From Paralcaligenes ureilyticus (GTDB taxonomy: Bacteria > Pseudomonadota > Gammaproteobacteria > Burkholderiales > Burkholderiaceae_B), in contig NZ_SMAJ01000004.1 in NCBI RefSeq assembly GCF_004346225.1, forward strand, positions 186,001 through 250,000: a stretch of 64,000 bases of DNA, in the 5' to 3' direction. A model generated the notes under the pieces. The model was not told the DNA's origin. It was given only the letters and a program-made list of their open reading frames with translations, and did not search any database. A program made the translations under genes and the position numbers. This document shows, piece after piece, positions 16,807-24,535 of the stretch. Position 1 is the first letter of the stretch; every line of letters starts with the position of its first letter.

Positions 16807-17442
16807 TTAATGCGCGATGAGCTCATCGAGCGATCGAATGGTGTCTTCCACCCTAGTGGGCCCGCTACGCACCAGGTGTAAGGCCTGCATGCCTATGGCG
16901 CGTGGCCCGACATAATCGTCCTCGACGGTATCGCCTACGAACAGAATGTCCGCAGGTGCGCAGCGCAACGACTGGCAGACAGCCTGGTACATGGCGGGAT
17001 CCGGTTTGATCGCGCCGACATTAAAGCTCCACACATAGGCATCGAGCCCAAACGGCAGGAGTTCTAACACGGGGATAGCGTAGGGCGCCGCCAGGTTCGA
17101 GCACACGGCGATCTGGATACCTGTCTCATGCAGTGAGGTGAGTGCTCGGCGTGCATCCGGGTAGAGTGTCACGCTGGCCAGCTCCGCGAACAGGTCTTGT
17201 TTGAGCGAAGCGAGTACGGGTGCGGGCAACGCCATGCCAAACCGTTGTGCCGTCCCTGCCAGTTCCGTCAAATAGCACATCACCTGGGCCGCATCATCGT
17301 GGCGAGGCACGCGGCCTGCGTGGGCGAGCCACTGCAGGAGCTGGGCATAGGGGCGGCGCCGGTCTTGAATCTCGACCAGCGTGCCGTAGACATCGAAGAC
17401 GATGGCTTTGACGCTTCCCAGGGAGGCGGCGAGAGGACTCAT
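16807..17442 (-). CDS. HAD-superfamily hydrolase
   Basis: 211 residues from ATG 17442, chosen over an upstream start at 17511 because AGGAGG-like bases lie just before it and the HAD fold begins right after. Motif I FDVYGTL, motif II CSNLA, motif III lysine in KPDPAMYQ and motif IV VGDTVEDDYVGP are intact, so it should be an active phosphatase or dehalogenase of subfamily IA. The DxYGT variant is common in haloacid dehalogenases, but the substrate is unknown. It is the last gene of a minus-strand cluster with two metallophosphoesterases and a Lon-like AAA+ protein. Confidence 0.85.
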   Translation of the reverse strand: MSPLAASLGSVKAIVFDVYGTLVEIQDRRRPYAQLLQWLAHAGRVPRHDDAAQVMCYLTELAGTAQRFGMALPAPVLASLKQDLFAELASVTLYPDARRALTSLHETGIQIAVCSNLAAPYAIPVLELLPFGLDAYVWSFNVGAIKPDPAMYQAVCQSLRCAPADILFVGDTVEDDYVGPRAIGMQALHLVRSGPTRVEDTIRSLDELIAH

Positions 17443-17556
17443 ACAGGAGGACTCCTTATTGGACGAGGCGCTTAGCATTGAGTTGACAGCCTCAGTCGCC
17501 TTTAAATTCACCGTTTCGACTCGGACGGATTCCCTTCAACTCATGCGACAAGGTTT

Positions 17557-18300
17557 TCAATAACGTCGCGCGTAATCAAATTCACCCGCCACGACCCGCT
17601 CTCCTTTCATATCGGTTATCCCACGCAAATCGACACCGTAAGTACGGAACCCCATCTTTGCTTCCCACGCCCCATAGTCGCGGCCATCATGGTGATGGCC
17701 ATGAAACACCGCCTTCACCCCCATCACCTGTGCCAGCAAATCCATGGCGGGAAACCCGTGCGGATGACAGGACGGCGCTTCATGCGTCACAAGAATATCC
17801 GCCTCTTGATCAGCGAGCCGATCAACCACCTCTGGAAAGACCGTCGACAGATGCTTCAGGGCTTTCTCTGTGACGTTGGCGGAGTCGCGAAGCCTGGGCA
17901 GTGTTGAGGCCTTGAGCCTGGCAAGATAGTCCCCGTAGCTGCGCACCGCCGGTTTTTGATGGGTCGCCGCCACGCCGTCCGGATACCAGACCTCGCCTCG
18001 GAAGATGCCACCCAGTCCGGCCACCCGCACCCCTTCGATCTGAACCACGCGTCCGTCCAGGCAGCGGTGCCAGGAACCCTGTAGATGGTCCCAACTCCGC
18101 TGACGATCCGTATCATGATTACCATGGATGAACCACACGCCGATGCCCGCCTCGGTGAGCGGACGGATATCTTCTTCAAAGGGGCACTGCGCCTCGATGT
18201 CACCTAGAAAGACCACGGTCGCCGTCGCATCGCCTCTCGGCCTGATAGCGGGCAGCACATGGTCGATGCGCCCGTGCACATCACCCAGAAAATAGATCAT
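17557..18300 (-). CDS. Calcineurin-type metallophosphoesterase
   Basis: 247 residues. The metal-binding motifs occur in order: GDVHG, GDIEAQ, GNHD, a histidine in VTHEAP and GHHHD. This is the class III phosphoesterase core. The second motif is GDIE instead of GDxxDRG, so it is closer to general phosphodiesterases than to protein phosphatases. It lies about 50 bp after the next phosphoesterase on the same strand, and 115 bp before the HAD gene. Confidence 0.85.
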   Translation of the reverse strand: MIYFLGDVHGRIDHVLPAIRPRGDATATVVFLGDIEAQCPFEEDIRPLTEAGIGVWFIHGNHDTDRQRSWDHLQGSWHRCLDGRVVQIEGVRVAGLGGIFRGEVWYPDGVAATHQKPAVRSYGDYLARLKASTLPRLRDSANVTEKALKHLSTVFPEVVDRLADQEADILVTHEAPSCHPHGFPAMDLLAQVMGVKAVFHGHHHDGRDYGAWEAKMGFRTYGVDLRGITDMKGERVVAGEFDYARRY

Positions 18301-18351
18301 GTCGTCGCTCTTTTCGTCGTTTTACCCAAGTTACCGTTTAAGTTCAGATCG

Positions 18352-19221
18352 TCAAGACTCATCATCACGCCCCCATGGCTCAAGCCACTGTTGGACCTCC
18401 TCGTGGCACAGCACCAACAAGCAGGTGGTGGGCTTGCGCGCATAAGCTCCACGGTCAATGAAGAGGTGTGAGGCGTGTAGCACCATCCTTTTCAGCGGCG
18501 TGTGGCCCACGTAGGTCAAGGCGAGGCCCAGGTGCATGGGGCGGTGGCTTACCAGCAGCTTGCCCGCGGGGGTGTCGATTGGCGTGGATTGTTTCACCTT
18601 GACCTCCCCCACGAGCCGCCGGCCCCACGTCAGCGGCTCGATCATCCCTGACAAAACCTTGTCGGTCAGAAGCTCATCGGTCAAGACCCGCTTAGGCTTC
18701 TGATCTGCCGGCAAACCCGTCAACGTGGCCCAGGTGCTTCCTTCCTCCACGCTTCCGGTCATCAGCTCCGCATGCGCCACATGGAATTGAGTGGCTCCTT
18801 CGCCCACCGTGATCACGTAAGGCAAGGCCACGACGCGCGGCAGCAGGTCACGGGCCAACTCCCGTTCGGCCTCCACATCCAGATCATGGACCCAGCCTCC
18901 GCCATTCTGGAAAAACAGCGTTGCCGCGCTGCTCGACGCGTAGGGCATCACGACCCGATAGTGATAGTCGATCAGCATGTCTTCATGGTTGCCGCGCACG
19001 GCGTAAAACCACGGCTCGCGCAGCAGGCGCAGGCACCCCATGGAGTCCGGACCCCGGTCGGCTAGGTCTCCCACGGAAAGCAATCTATCTTTAGCCGTGT
19101 CAAACCCCACGCGGGTTAATTCCACGTGCAAAAGATCGAGGCACCCATGCAGGTCCCCCACGATAAAGTCGCGCCCGGCCGCATTGGTCGGCAAGCGTTG
19201 GTGAAAAGTAGGCATACGCAT
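18352..19221 (-). CDS. PPP-type metallophosphatase (lambda phosphatase/ApaH-like)
   Basis: 289 residues. GDLHG, GDLADRGPDS and GNHED near the N-terminus are the three signature motifs of the PPP phosphatase family, and LVSHRPMHLG near the C-terminus supplies further metal ligands. Relatives dephosphorylate proteins or split dinucleoside polyphosphates. ATG 19215 is a good alternative start because AAGAAG lies about 8 nt upstream of it. It is encoded between the AAA+ ATPase and the second phosphoesterase. Confidence 0.87.
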   Translation of the reverse strand: MRMPTFHQRLPTNAAGRDFIVGDLHGCLDLLHVELTRVGFDTAKDRLLSVGDLADRGPDSMGCLRLLREPWFYAVRGNHEDMLIDYHYRVVMPYASSSAATLFFQNGGGWVHDLDVEAERELARDLLPRVVALPYVITVGEGATQFHVAHAELMTGSVEEGSTWATLTGLPADQKPKRVLTDELLTDKVLSGMIEPLTWGRRLVGEVKVKQSTPIDTPAGKLLVSHRPMHLGLALTYVGHTPLKRMVLHASHLFIDRGAYARKPTTCLLVLCHEEVQQWLEPWGRDDES

Positions 19222-19287
19222 TCTTCTTTCGAGTGATACACCGACCTGTCTTCACAGAGACCTTCTGTCGAGACAGGCCGGTGCGGG

Positions 19288-21057
19288 TTAATGCAACGTG
19301 TACAGCACCTCATCGGCATCGCGCCCAAAGACGTCGAGCAACGCGCGGCGCATCTCGCGTGGAGCCAGGCCCCGCAGCAACGCCAATTGGCGTGGCGTGA
19401 CCGTCAGGGTGCCCGCCGGCAGATTCCAGGATCGTTCCAGGTCCTCCAGGAGGCCCTTGACGATGACCTCGGCATGCTCGGGCCCGGGCGCTGGAAAGAA
19501 CACCGGTCGCAACCGCGACAGCAAGGGGGCCGCCAGGGCGCTTATCGAATTGCTCGTAGCGATGTACAAGCAATGCGATAGATCGCACTCGGCCATCAGG
19601 TAAATATCCTGATATCGGCGGGCGTTACCGGGTTCGAGCAGGTCTAAAAGCGCCTCCTGAGGATCGCCTCCGTTGCCGTAGGCCGCATGCGCTTTGTCCA
19701 CCTCATCGAGAATAAAAAATGGATTGGCCACCTTCGTCTGCTGGATAAACTCCACCATGCGCGAAGCACGATTGCTCGCCCACCCGCGGGTGACCCCTTT
19801 CAGAACCTTGGTGTCGGTTGCACCCGCCAGGTTGATGACGGTGTTGGGGGTCCCGAGTGAGTCGCTCAGGCGTTGTGCAAACCGCGTCTTACCCGTACCC
19901 GGCGGACCCACCAACAACACGGGTGCCATGCCCAGGCGCACTACGCCGTGACGCCGGCGCGCGATCAGATCGCTCATCACGACCGAGATTGCTTCGTCTG
20001 CCCACGGGAACTCGTCCGTTAGCGTCGCTCGTAGGCTGTAGAGCTTGGCCAGAGCGGGAAACATCGTGAACGCCACGGGCTTGCGCAAGACCTCGTACTG
20101 TTTGAGGTACTCGGACTCCCCCCGCTCGCTGGAGTTGGGGATGACGCCGCGCACGATCACCACCTGGTCCTGGCCTGGCTGCACCGAATGCGCTGGCACG
20201 GGCTTTGTGCTGGGCGGAACCCGATTCTGCTCCAGATCGTCCAGGCGCACATAGACCGCGAGCTGTTGCTCGATCAACGCCATGCGATAAGCCTCGGGAT
20301 CCCTCGCGTGTGGGGACGCGGCCTGGATCAGGCGGTTCCAGAGCGGCTTCATCCAGGCGAGCGCCTCGCGGCGTTGGGCGACGGGAGACGTGGACTCGGA
20401 CATACGTGGGCTGGGCAAAAACGTCAGGTAATTGACCACACAGGCCAAGGCGCACCCAAACGCTTCGGGTCCCCATCCGCTAAAGCCGCGCTGCACGTGG
20501 CGTAGCGTCACGCGCGCACCTAAGTACCACGCGTGTGCGACCTCCTGGCCGACCCCGGAGAACAGGCGCGAAGCCGGCCTATCGGGTTCCACTAAACGGG
20601 GCAAGGGGTCCTCTTCGAGATTGAACTCGATCTTTTTATCTCGCCGGGCCAAGAGCACATTGGCCAGCGCCAGGGCACCTACAACGCTATTGAGCTGGCG
20701 CGCCAGGTGAAACCATTCGTGCGGTTGGCTGCTACCGGCCACGCCGTGGCCGTTGGGGAAACGGTCCTGCACGAACCGTCCTAGTGTCACGGCGGCGGCT
20801 GCGCGAACGTGGCGCGCCTCGTGGAGGTCGGCCAGCACCATGAGGGACCGTTTGACCTCCCTCAAAGGAGGTGCGCACGGTTCCTGGCTGCGATAGAGGA
20901 GCGTCAAAAAGTCATCGCCAAAGAAATTCTTCAATGGCGCGTCGGGCGGGTTCGCCGCGGGTGCGTCTTCGCCCAAAATACGCGCAGACGTCTCGGCGTC
21001 TAGAAATTGGGCCAAATGGGCCGTAAATTCGTCGTGATTCATGATGGTTTTTTCCAT
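19288..21057 (-). CDS. Lon-like AAA+ ATPase lacking a peptidase domain
   Basis: 589 residues. The first 350 match no domain I know. The AAA+ module follows: Walker A GPPGTGKT at about 384-391, Walker B FILDEVDKAH at about 448-457, a GDPQEALLDLLEP segment, sensor 1 IATSNS and an arginine-finger region LLSRLRP. The spacing GDPxxALLxxLxP and the ATSNS motif are typical of Lon protease. Here the protein ends after a short helical lid and has no Ser-Lys protease domain. ATG 21042 is an alternative start. Ten bases separate it from the upstream CxxC gene, so the two form an operon. Its partner or substrate is unknown. Confidence 0.8.
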   Translation of the reverse strand: MEKTIMNHDEFTAHLAQFLDAETSARILGEDAPAANPPDAPLKNFFGDDFLTLLYRSQEPCAPPLREVKRSLMVLADLHEARHVRAAAAVTLGRFVQDRFPNGHGVAGSSQPHEWFHLARQLNSVVGALALANVLLARRDKKIEFNLEEDPLPRLVEPDRPASRLFSGVGQEVAHAWYLGARVTLRHVQRGFSGWGPEAFGCALACVVNYLTFLPSPRMSESTSPVAQRREALAWMKPLWNRLIQAASPHARDPEAYRMALIEQQLAVYVRLDDLEQNRVPPSTKPVPAHSVQPGQDQVVIVRGVIPNSSERGESEYLKQYEVLRKPVAFTMFPALAKLYSLRATLTDEFPWADEAISVVMSDLIARRRHGVVRLGMAPVLLVGPPGTGKTRFAQRLSDSLGTPNTVINLAGATDTKVLKGVTRGWASNRASRMVEFIQQTKVANPFFILDEVDKAHAAYGNGGDPQEALLDLLEPGNARRYQDIYLMAECDLSHCLYIATSNSISALAAPLLSRLRPVFFPAPGPEHAEVIVKGLLEDLERSWNLPAGTLTVTPRQLALLRGLAPREMRRALLDVFGRDADEVLYTLH

Positions 21058-21067
21058 TCGTTATTCG

Positions 21068-21457
21068 TTATGGTGGGTCGGTACGGCACGCACTGCACAG
21101 GGTGCTTAACCAGCCGCCTTTGTCCTCTACGGCGCTGCGGCGTCCACAGCGTTCGCAAACGCGGGCACAGGTGGCCGCCGCCAAGTCGACCGCTTCTCGC
21201 AGTGCGGCGGCCGTTTCGTCGTCTGCGCCATGGAGCTCGTAGTAAAAGCGCAAGCCGCCAAACTTCTCTTTGGCTTGCAGAACTTCTATCGAAGCCCCCG
21301 GAGCATCTTGCAGAATCGTGTCCAGGCGCGCACATAACGCAATGATGATTGGGCTCCAGCCGTCGCCATGCTCAAAGCCCCACGGCAAGGGGCCCTTGGG
21401 AAAGAGGCGTGGATAGATAGTGGGCAAAGCGTCCAAACGAGCACGAGCCTCGGACAT
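21068..21457 (-). CDS. Uncharacterised phage-type protein with two CxxC motifs
   Basis: 129 residues. The motif KEKFGGLRFYYE in the middle and CERCG plus CSAC at the C-terminus recall a family of small uncharacterised proteins often found in phages and mobile elements. The four cysteines probably bind zinc. GWSPIIIALCARLDTIL may form a helical N-terminal part. It is the first full-size gene of the minus-strand cluster, directly upstream of the AAA+ ATPase. The function is not known. Confidence 0.65.
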   Translation of the reverse strand: MSEARARLDALPTIYPRLFPKGPLPWGFEHGDGWSPIIIALCARLDTILQDAPGASIEVLQAKEKFGGLRFYYELHGADDETAAALREAVDLAAATCARVCERCGRRSAVEDKGGWLSTLCSACRTDPP

Positions 21458-21616
21458 GATGTTCTCCGATTTGAAAGCGAAAAGGGACAGAGACAGGCGA
21501 CCGTGATCAGGCGGCCTGGGAAAGCGTTATCGAGGTGGTATTCGCCAACGTAATGAGGTGAAGGTGGATCGCATGAAAACTCCGATAATTTTTAATATTG
21601 GCCAAGCGTCTAATGC

Positions 21617-21645
21617 AAGAAGCCCCGCTGGGAGCGGGGCTTCTT
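21617..21645. terminator. Strong hairpin, probable terminator/attenuator
   Basis: A perfect 13-bp stem (AAGAAGCCCCGCT with AGCGGGGCTTCTT) closes a 3-nt loop. The U-tract is short (TTCTT) on both strands, so termination could be bidirectional. It lies between the small His-rich reading frame and the minus-strand phosphoesterase/AAA+ cluster. Confidence 0.75.
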
Positions 21646-21651
21646 GACGGC

Positions 21652-21807
21652 CTACCCAATGAAGAGTGGCGTCAGGCCCCCGCGCGCATGAGCGTTATCA
21701 CCGCGATGGCGGTGGTCGTCATGGTGATAGGTGGATTGAGCCAGCAGCGATTCATGATCGGTCTCGGTGAAGAGTGAAAATACGTTGAGAACCCTTTCTC
21801 TACGCAT
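21652..21807 (-). CDS. Small His-rich peptide (51 residues)
   Basis: An ORF of 52 codons including the stop begins MRRERVLNVFSLFTETDHE and contains seven histidines in 17 residues (HHDDHRHRGDNAHARG region: 5 + 1, plus DHE upstream). It ends 6 nt before the strong hairpin at 21617-21645. I cannot name the family. The His-rich part may bind metal. Its place in front of a terminator and an operon is also that of a leader peptide. Coding status is not proven. Confidence 0.45.
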   Translation of the reverse strand: MRRERVLNVFSLFTETDHESLLAQSTYHHDDHRHRGDNAHARGGLTPLFIG

Positions 21808-22543
21808 GCTTATAGCCTATCAAAGAGCGGTACGCGCGTGCAAGCGAAAATCGACAAAGGCAGTAGAAAAAAATACACCCGTCGTTAAAAAGAGACGTTT
21901 AAGTATTTGAATTTATTAACTATTCATCCCGTAAAGACTCACTTTTCGTCCTGTAGAAGCTCACCTGTGGCAAGTCAGTAAGCAGGGTAGCGAGGCTCTT
22001 AGAGCTTATCCCTGCATGCCGGACCTGTCGGTATCTACGCATACCATTCATGGTGCCAACCGCAGCGCAGGTCGCGATGGGTGATCGTAGAACTTTTCGA
22101 TGACAACACTCAATGCACCGTTGTCGCTGAGCCTAGATGAGTATGAATCGACCACCCATACAGGCTCATGACGAGCTCGTCGCTCGGGGCGTTAACGCTG
22201 CGATAGGCGAGACACATGGCAAAGTGAAGAAGCCGGTTGGCGGTGCTTTCTGTCATGCCGTAGTTTGGGCATATTTTGTAGGGTATGCTAATAGTGCGTA
22301 TGCGGCAACTTAGGGGGAACTTTGAAGGGTTAGGCCTCGCCCGATGCCTTAATCGCGACGAAGTTTCGCTTGAAACTGAGGCTTGACTCGATCGAGTTTT
22401 TCCGTGATGATACCTACCGAACGCCGTTGCGGAGGCGTACATGCCCTAGCTAGGTGAAGCACCACAGCACCGCAGTTGTGAATGGATCCTCGGCGAACTT
22501 GTAGCCGACGTGTCACTAGGGCGCTGCGTTGGCTGCGAGATAC
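21808..22543. other. Intergenic stretch without a recognisable gene
   Basis: About 740 bp. The minus strand has an open frame of 110 codons (22110-22442), but it has no supported start or known motif. I see no RNA gene. It separates the minus-strand cluster from the plus-strand pentapeptide gene, so both promoters should be in or next to it. Confidence 0.4.
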
Positions 22544-22561
22544 GGCCGATATATGTCGGCC
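22544..22561. promoter_or_regulatory. GGCCGA-N6-TCGGCC inverted repeat at the pentapeptide gene start
   Basis: A perfect 6-6-6 inverted repeat ends 7 nt before ATG 22569. It could be an operator or a translation-blocking hairpin. No regulator gene is next to it. Confidence 0.4.
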
Positions 22562-22568
22562 TAGGGAT

Positions 22569-23396
22569 ATGGCCATGGATAAATCACTTTCCACCGCTTC
22601 GCTGTTGATGTTTAAAGCAGAAGCAAAACGTTTGCATAGATGCGCCCTTAACAATTGTCCGACGGCACTTGGTCGATTGGCGAATACCGCGGGTGCTAAC
22701 TTACCTGCACCTAGTCACACGGAGTGCCTCAAAACCTTAGCCATAGAGTATGGGTACGACTCATTTCAGCAGCTTGTCCATCTCGAGAGACTCATCCTCA
22801 AATTTACACAGATGAATATCATGAGCGGTGCATTGGATAGGGCTTATGGTCGCACATGGAATCTCAAATATTTTGACCGGCAATACGCGGCTATCCGAGA
22901 GTCAGCGGAGGGGGGCATACCCTTGGCGCATGTCGCTAAATCAAAGGACGTTGATTTTCGAGGTTTCGAGTTCACTAGCCTACTTTACAGCAGACTCATT
23001 GCCGAACTCAAAATGTTGCCACAGTTCGATTTTAGCGAGTTGGACGCGTGCGGTAGCTATATTGAAGACCTTTGGGCTTATAGCGTGACCTCGTTTGAGA
23101 GGGTAAAGCTTGCTCACGCCAAGTTTTTTCATATATCCGATGGGGGACTATCAGTGCTTCCGGGTATGAGTGTCTACTGCGGCAATTTCACTGGCGCAGA
23201 TCTTCGTGGTGCGGATCTCAGAAGTGCTTATTTACGAGGTTCCGAATTTTTTGGCGCTGATTTAGAAGGTGCGGATTTACGTGGGGCGAACATCTTTGAG
23301 TGCCACTTCGAAGGCGCCCGGGGTACATTCCAGGCTGGCGGGGCATACTACAACCGGGCATGGATTGTCACATCAAAAGGGCGTCATCAGGTCTGA
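22569..23396 (+). CDS. Pentapeptide-repeat protein
   Basis: 275 residues from ATG 22569; ATG 22575 is equally possible. The C-terminal third has consecutive A(D/N)LxG pentapeptides (FTGADLRGADLRSAYLRGSE, then ADLEGADLRGANIFE), which fold as a right-handed square helix. The N-terminal 80 residues (FKAEAKRLHRCALNN, then LAIEYGYDSFQQLVHL) resemble the helical leader in front of ankyrin-type repeats in other island proteins. Some family members mimic DNA and protect gyrase, but nothing here shows that. A hairpin terminator follows. Confidence 0.8.
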   Translation: MAMDKSLSTASLLMFKAEAKRLHRCALNNCPTALGRLANTAGANLPAPSHTECLKTLAIEYGYDSFQQLVHLERLILKFTQMNIMSGALDRAYGRTWNLKYFDRQYAAIRESAEGGIPLAHVAKSKDVDFRGFEFTSLLYSRLIAELKMLPQFDFSELDACGSYIEDLWAYSVTSFERVKLAHAKFFHISDGGLSVLPGMSVYCGNFTGADLRGADLRSAYLRGSEFFGADLEGADLRGANIFECHFEGARGTFQAGGAYYNRAWIVTSKGRHQV

Positions 23397-23402
23397 TTGA
23401 GA

Positions 23403-23428
23403 GCGGTCACCTCTATAAAGGTGGCCGC
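23403..23428 (+). terminator. Terminator of the pentapeptide-repeat gene
   Basis: GCGGTCACCT pairs with AGGTGGCCGC (one G-T pair) around a 6-nt loop, starting 7 nt after the stop codon. The following TGCTTGTTT is a moderate T-tract. Confidence 0.7.
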
Positions 23429-23858
23429 TGCTTGTTTGGTAAGCACTAAATACGGCCGTTTAGTTGGTTAATCCTGTGGCTAAATCAACGGCGTGTCGAT
23501 TCCATAGCACCAGGCCTCGACCTCTTCAACGCTCGTCGTTGCGGGCCAGGTTGGTGAACGCACATTTGAACCCGTGCGGTGGCATTATCTGTTCGTGCGT
23601 GGTGGTAAATTTGGTGGCAGATAGTGATGCCGCGCCATTTTTAAGACATTTAAAGTGATTTTGACGTCGCCCTCGCTGTCTGGGTGGTTTCAGGCCTGAA
23701 ACTTTAGCCGCCCAGTGTGTTTCCAAAAAAAGGTAATCCCGGCTTTATGTGAGGATTGGCTTGGTACCCTAGCCCGAGTCCTCTTTCACTGTTTTTCTGT
23801 CCATAACGCTCGTTGTGTTATGGATATAACGTTGAGTTGGTGGGGTTAGCCTCAAGCA
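23429..23858. other. Intergenic stretch without a recognisable gene
   Basis: About 430 bp between the terminator and the ArdC-like remnant. Short open frames on both strands have no motif or ribosome site. It probably contained the lost N-terminal part of the ArdC gene or unrelated island DNA. Confidence 0.35.
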
Positions 23859-24328
23859 ATGCATGAATCATCAACGCTGGCGTGGAATTCCGCCGCCGAT
23901 GCCTTGATCCAAAGCGCCGGCGCGACGATCAGGACGGGCTATGATCGTGCGGCCTACTTGCCCCAAATGGACATAATCATCATGCCCGACATGCAGCGAC
24001 TCAAAACACCCGCGAATTATTACGCGACGGTTTTGCATGAGCTAACGCATTGGACTGCCATGAGAGTCACAAAAATAGGACTTTTGGTCGTAAATTTGGG
24101 GATGATGCGTATGCCATCGAGGAACTCGTTGCCGAACTCGGCAGCGTCTTCCTATGCGCCTCCCTAGGCTTTGTCGATAGCACAATCGAGTGGCACGCGA
24201 GCTACCTTGATTCGTGGATAAAAGTGCTGAAAGCTAATGGCAGCACCGTTTTCTGCGCGGTGTCGGCGGCTCAAAAAGCCTTCGATTTGATCCAGGCAAG
24301 CAGTGAGCTGGTGGCCCTGGCTGAGTAG
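23859..24328 (+). pseudogene. ArdC-type zincin domain, frameshifted and N-terminally truncated
   Basis: The first frame carries the zinc-binding YYATVLHELTHWT (HExxH intact). After it the conserved continuation HESHKNRTFGRKFGDDAYAI EELVAELG is read in the next frame. The shift is at about 24057, where GGC of the family's Thr-Gly-His appears as GC. The ssDNA-binding N-terminal domain of full ArdC is absent. ArdC proteins come from conjugative elements and protect incoming DNA from restriction. A single missing base could also be a sequencing error. Confidence 0.75.
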
Positions 24329-24458
24329 GCAATATAAAAGTTATCCATCCGTAGAAGCCTACCTTCCGATTTGGGGTAGGACACTATGCGGCACACTGCT
24401 TCTCACCTTCAACGTCATAGTGAGAGGCATTTTTTGCTGAGTTAAATATATTTTTGTA

Positions 24459-24514
24459 TATGCCCACAATATTTCTAATCAGAGCGATAAAATAGGATAA
24501 TATTTGTGGGCATA
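24459..24514. promoter_or_regulatory. Inverted operator half-sites flanking the helicase promoter
   Basis: TATGCCCACAA at 24459-24469 and its exact reverse complement TTGTGGGCATA at 24504-24514 are separated by 34 bp of AT-rich DNA with a GATAAT -10-like box at 24496-24501. The second half-site ends 21 nt before the helicase ATG. The encoded protein has a C-terminal ribbon-helix-helix domain, so autoregulation is an attractive inference. Confidence 0.5.
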
Positions 24515-24535
24515 CACAATAATTAAGAATGAATC

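Noticed and set aside
22110-22442. 110-codon minus-strand frame
   Set aside because: No motif, no ribosome site and unusual composition; the neighbouring genes do not need it.
23464-23726. Short frames on both strands around 23.5-23.7 kb
   Set aside because: They are under 70 codons, overlap on opposite strands and have no start signals.
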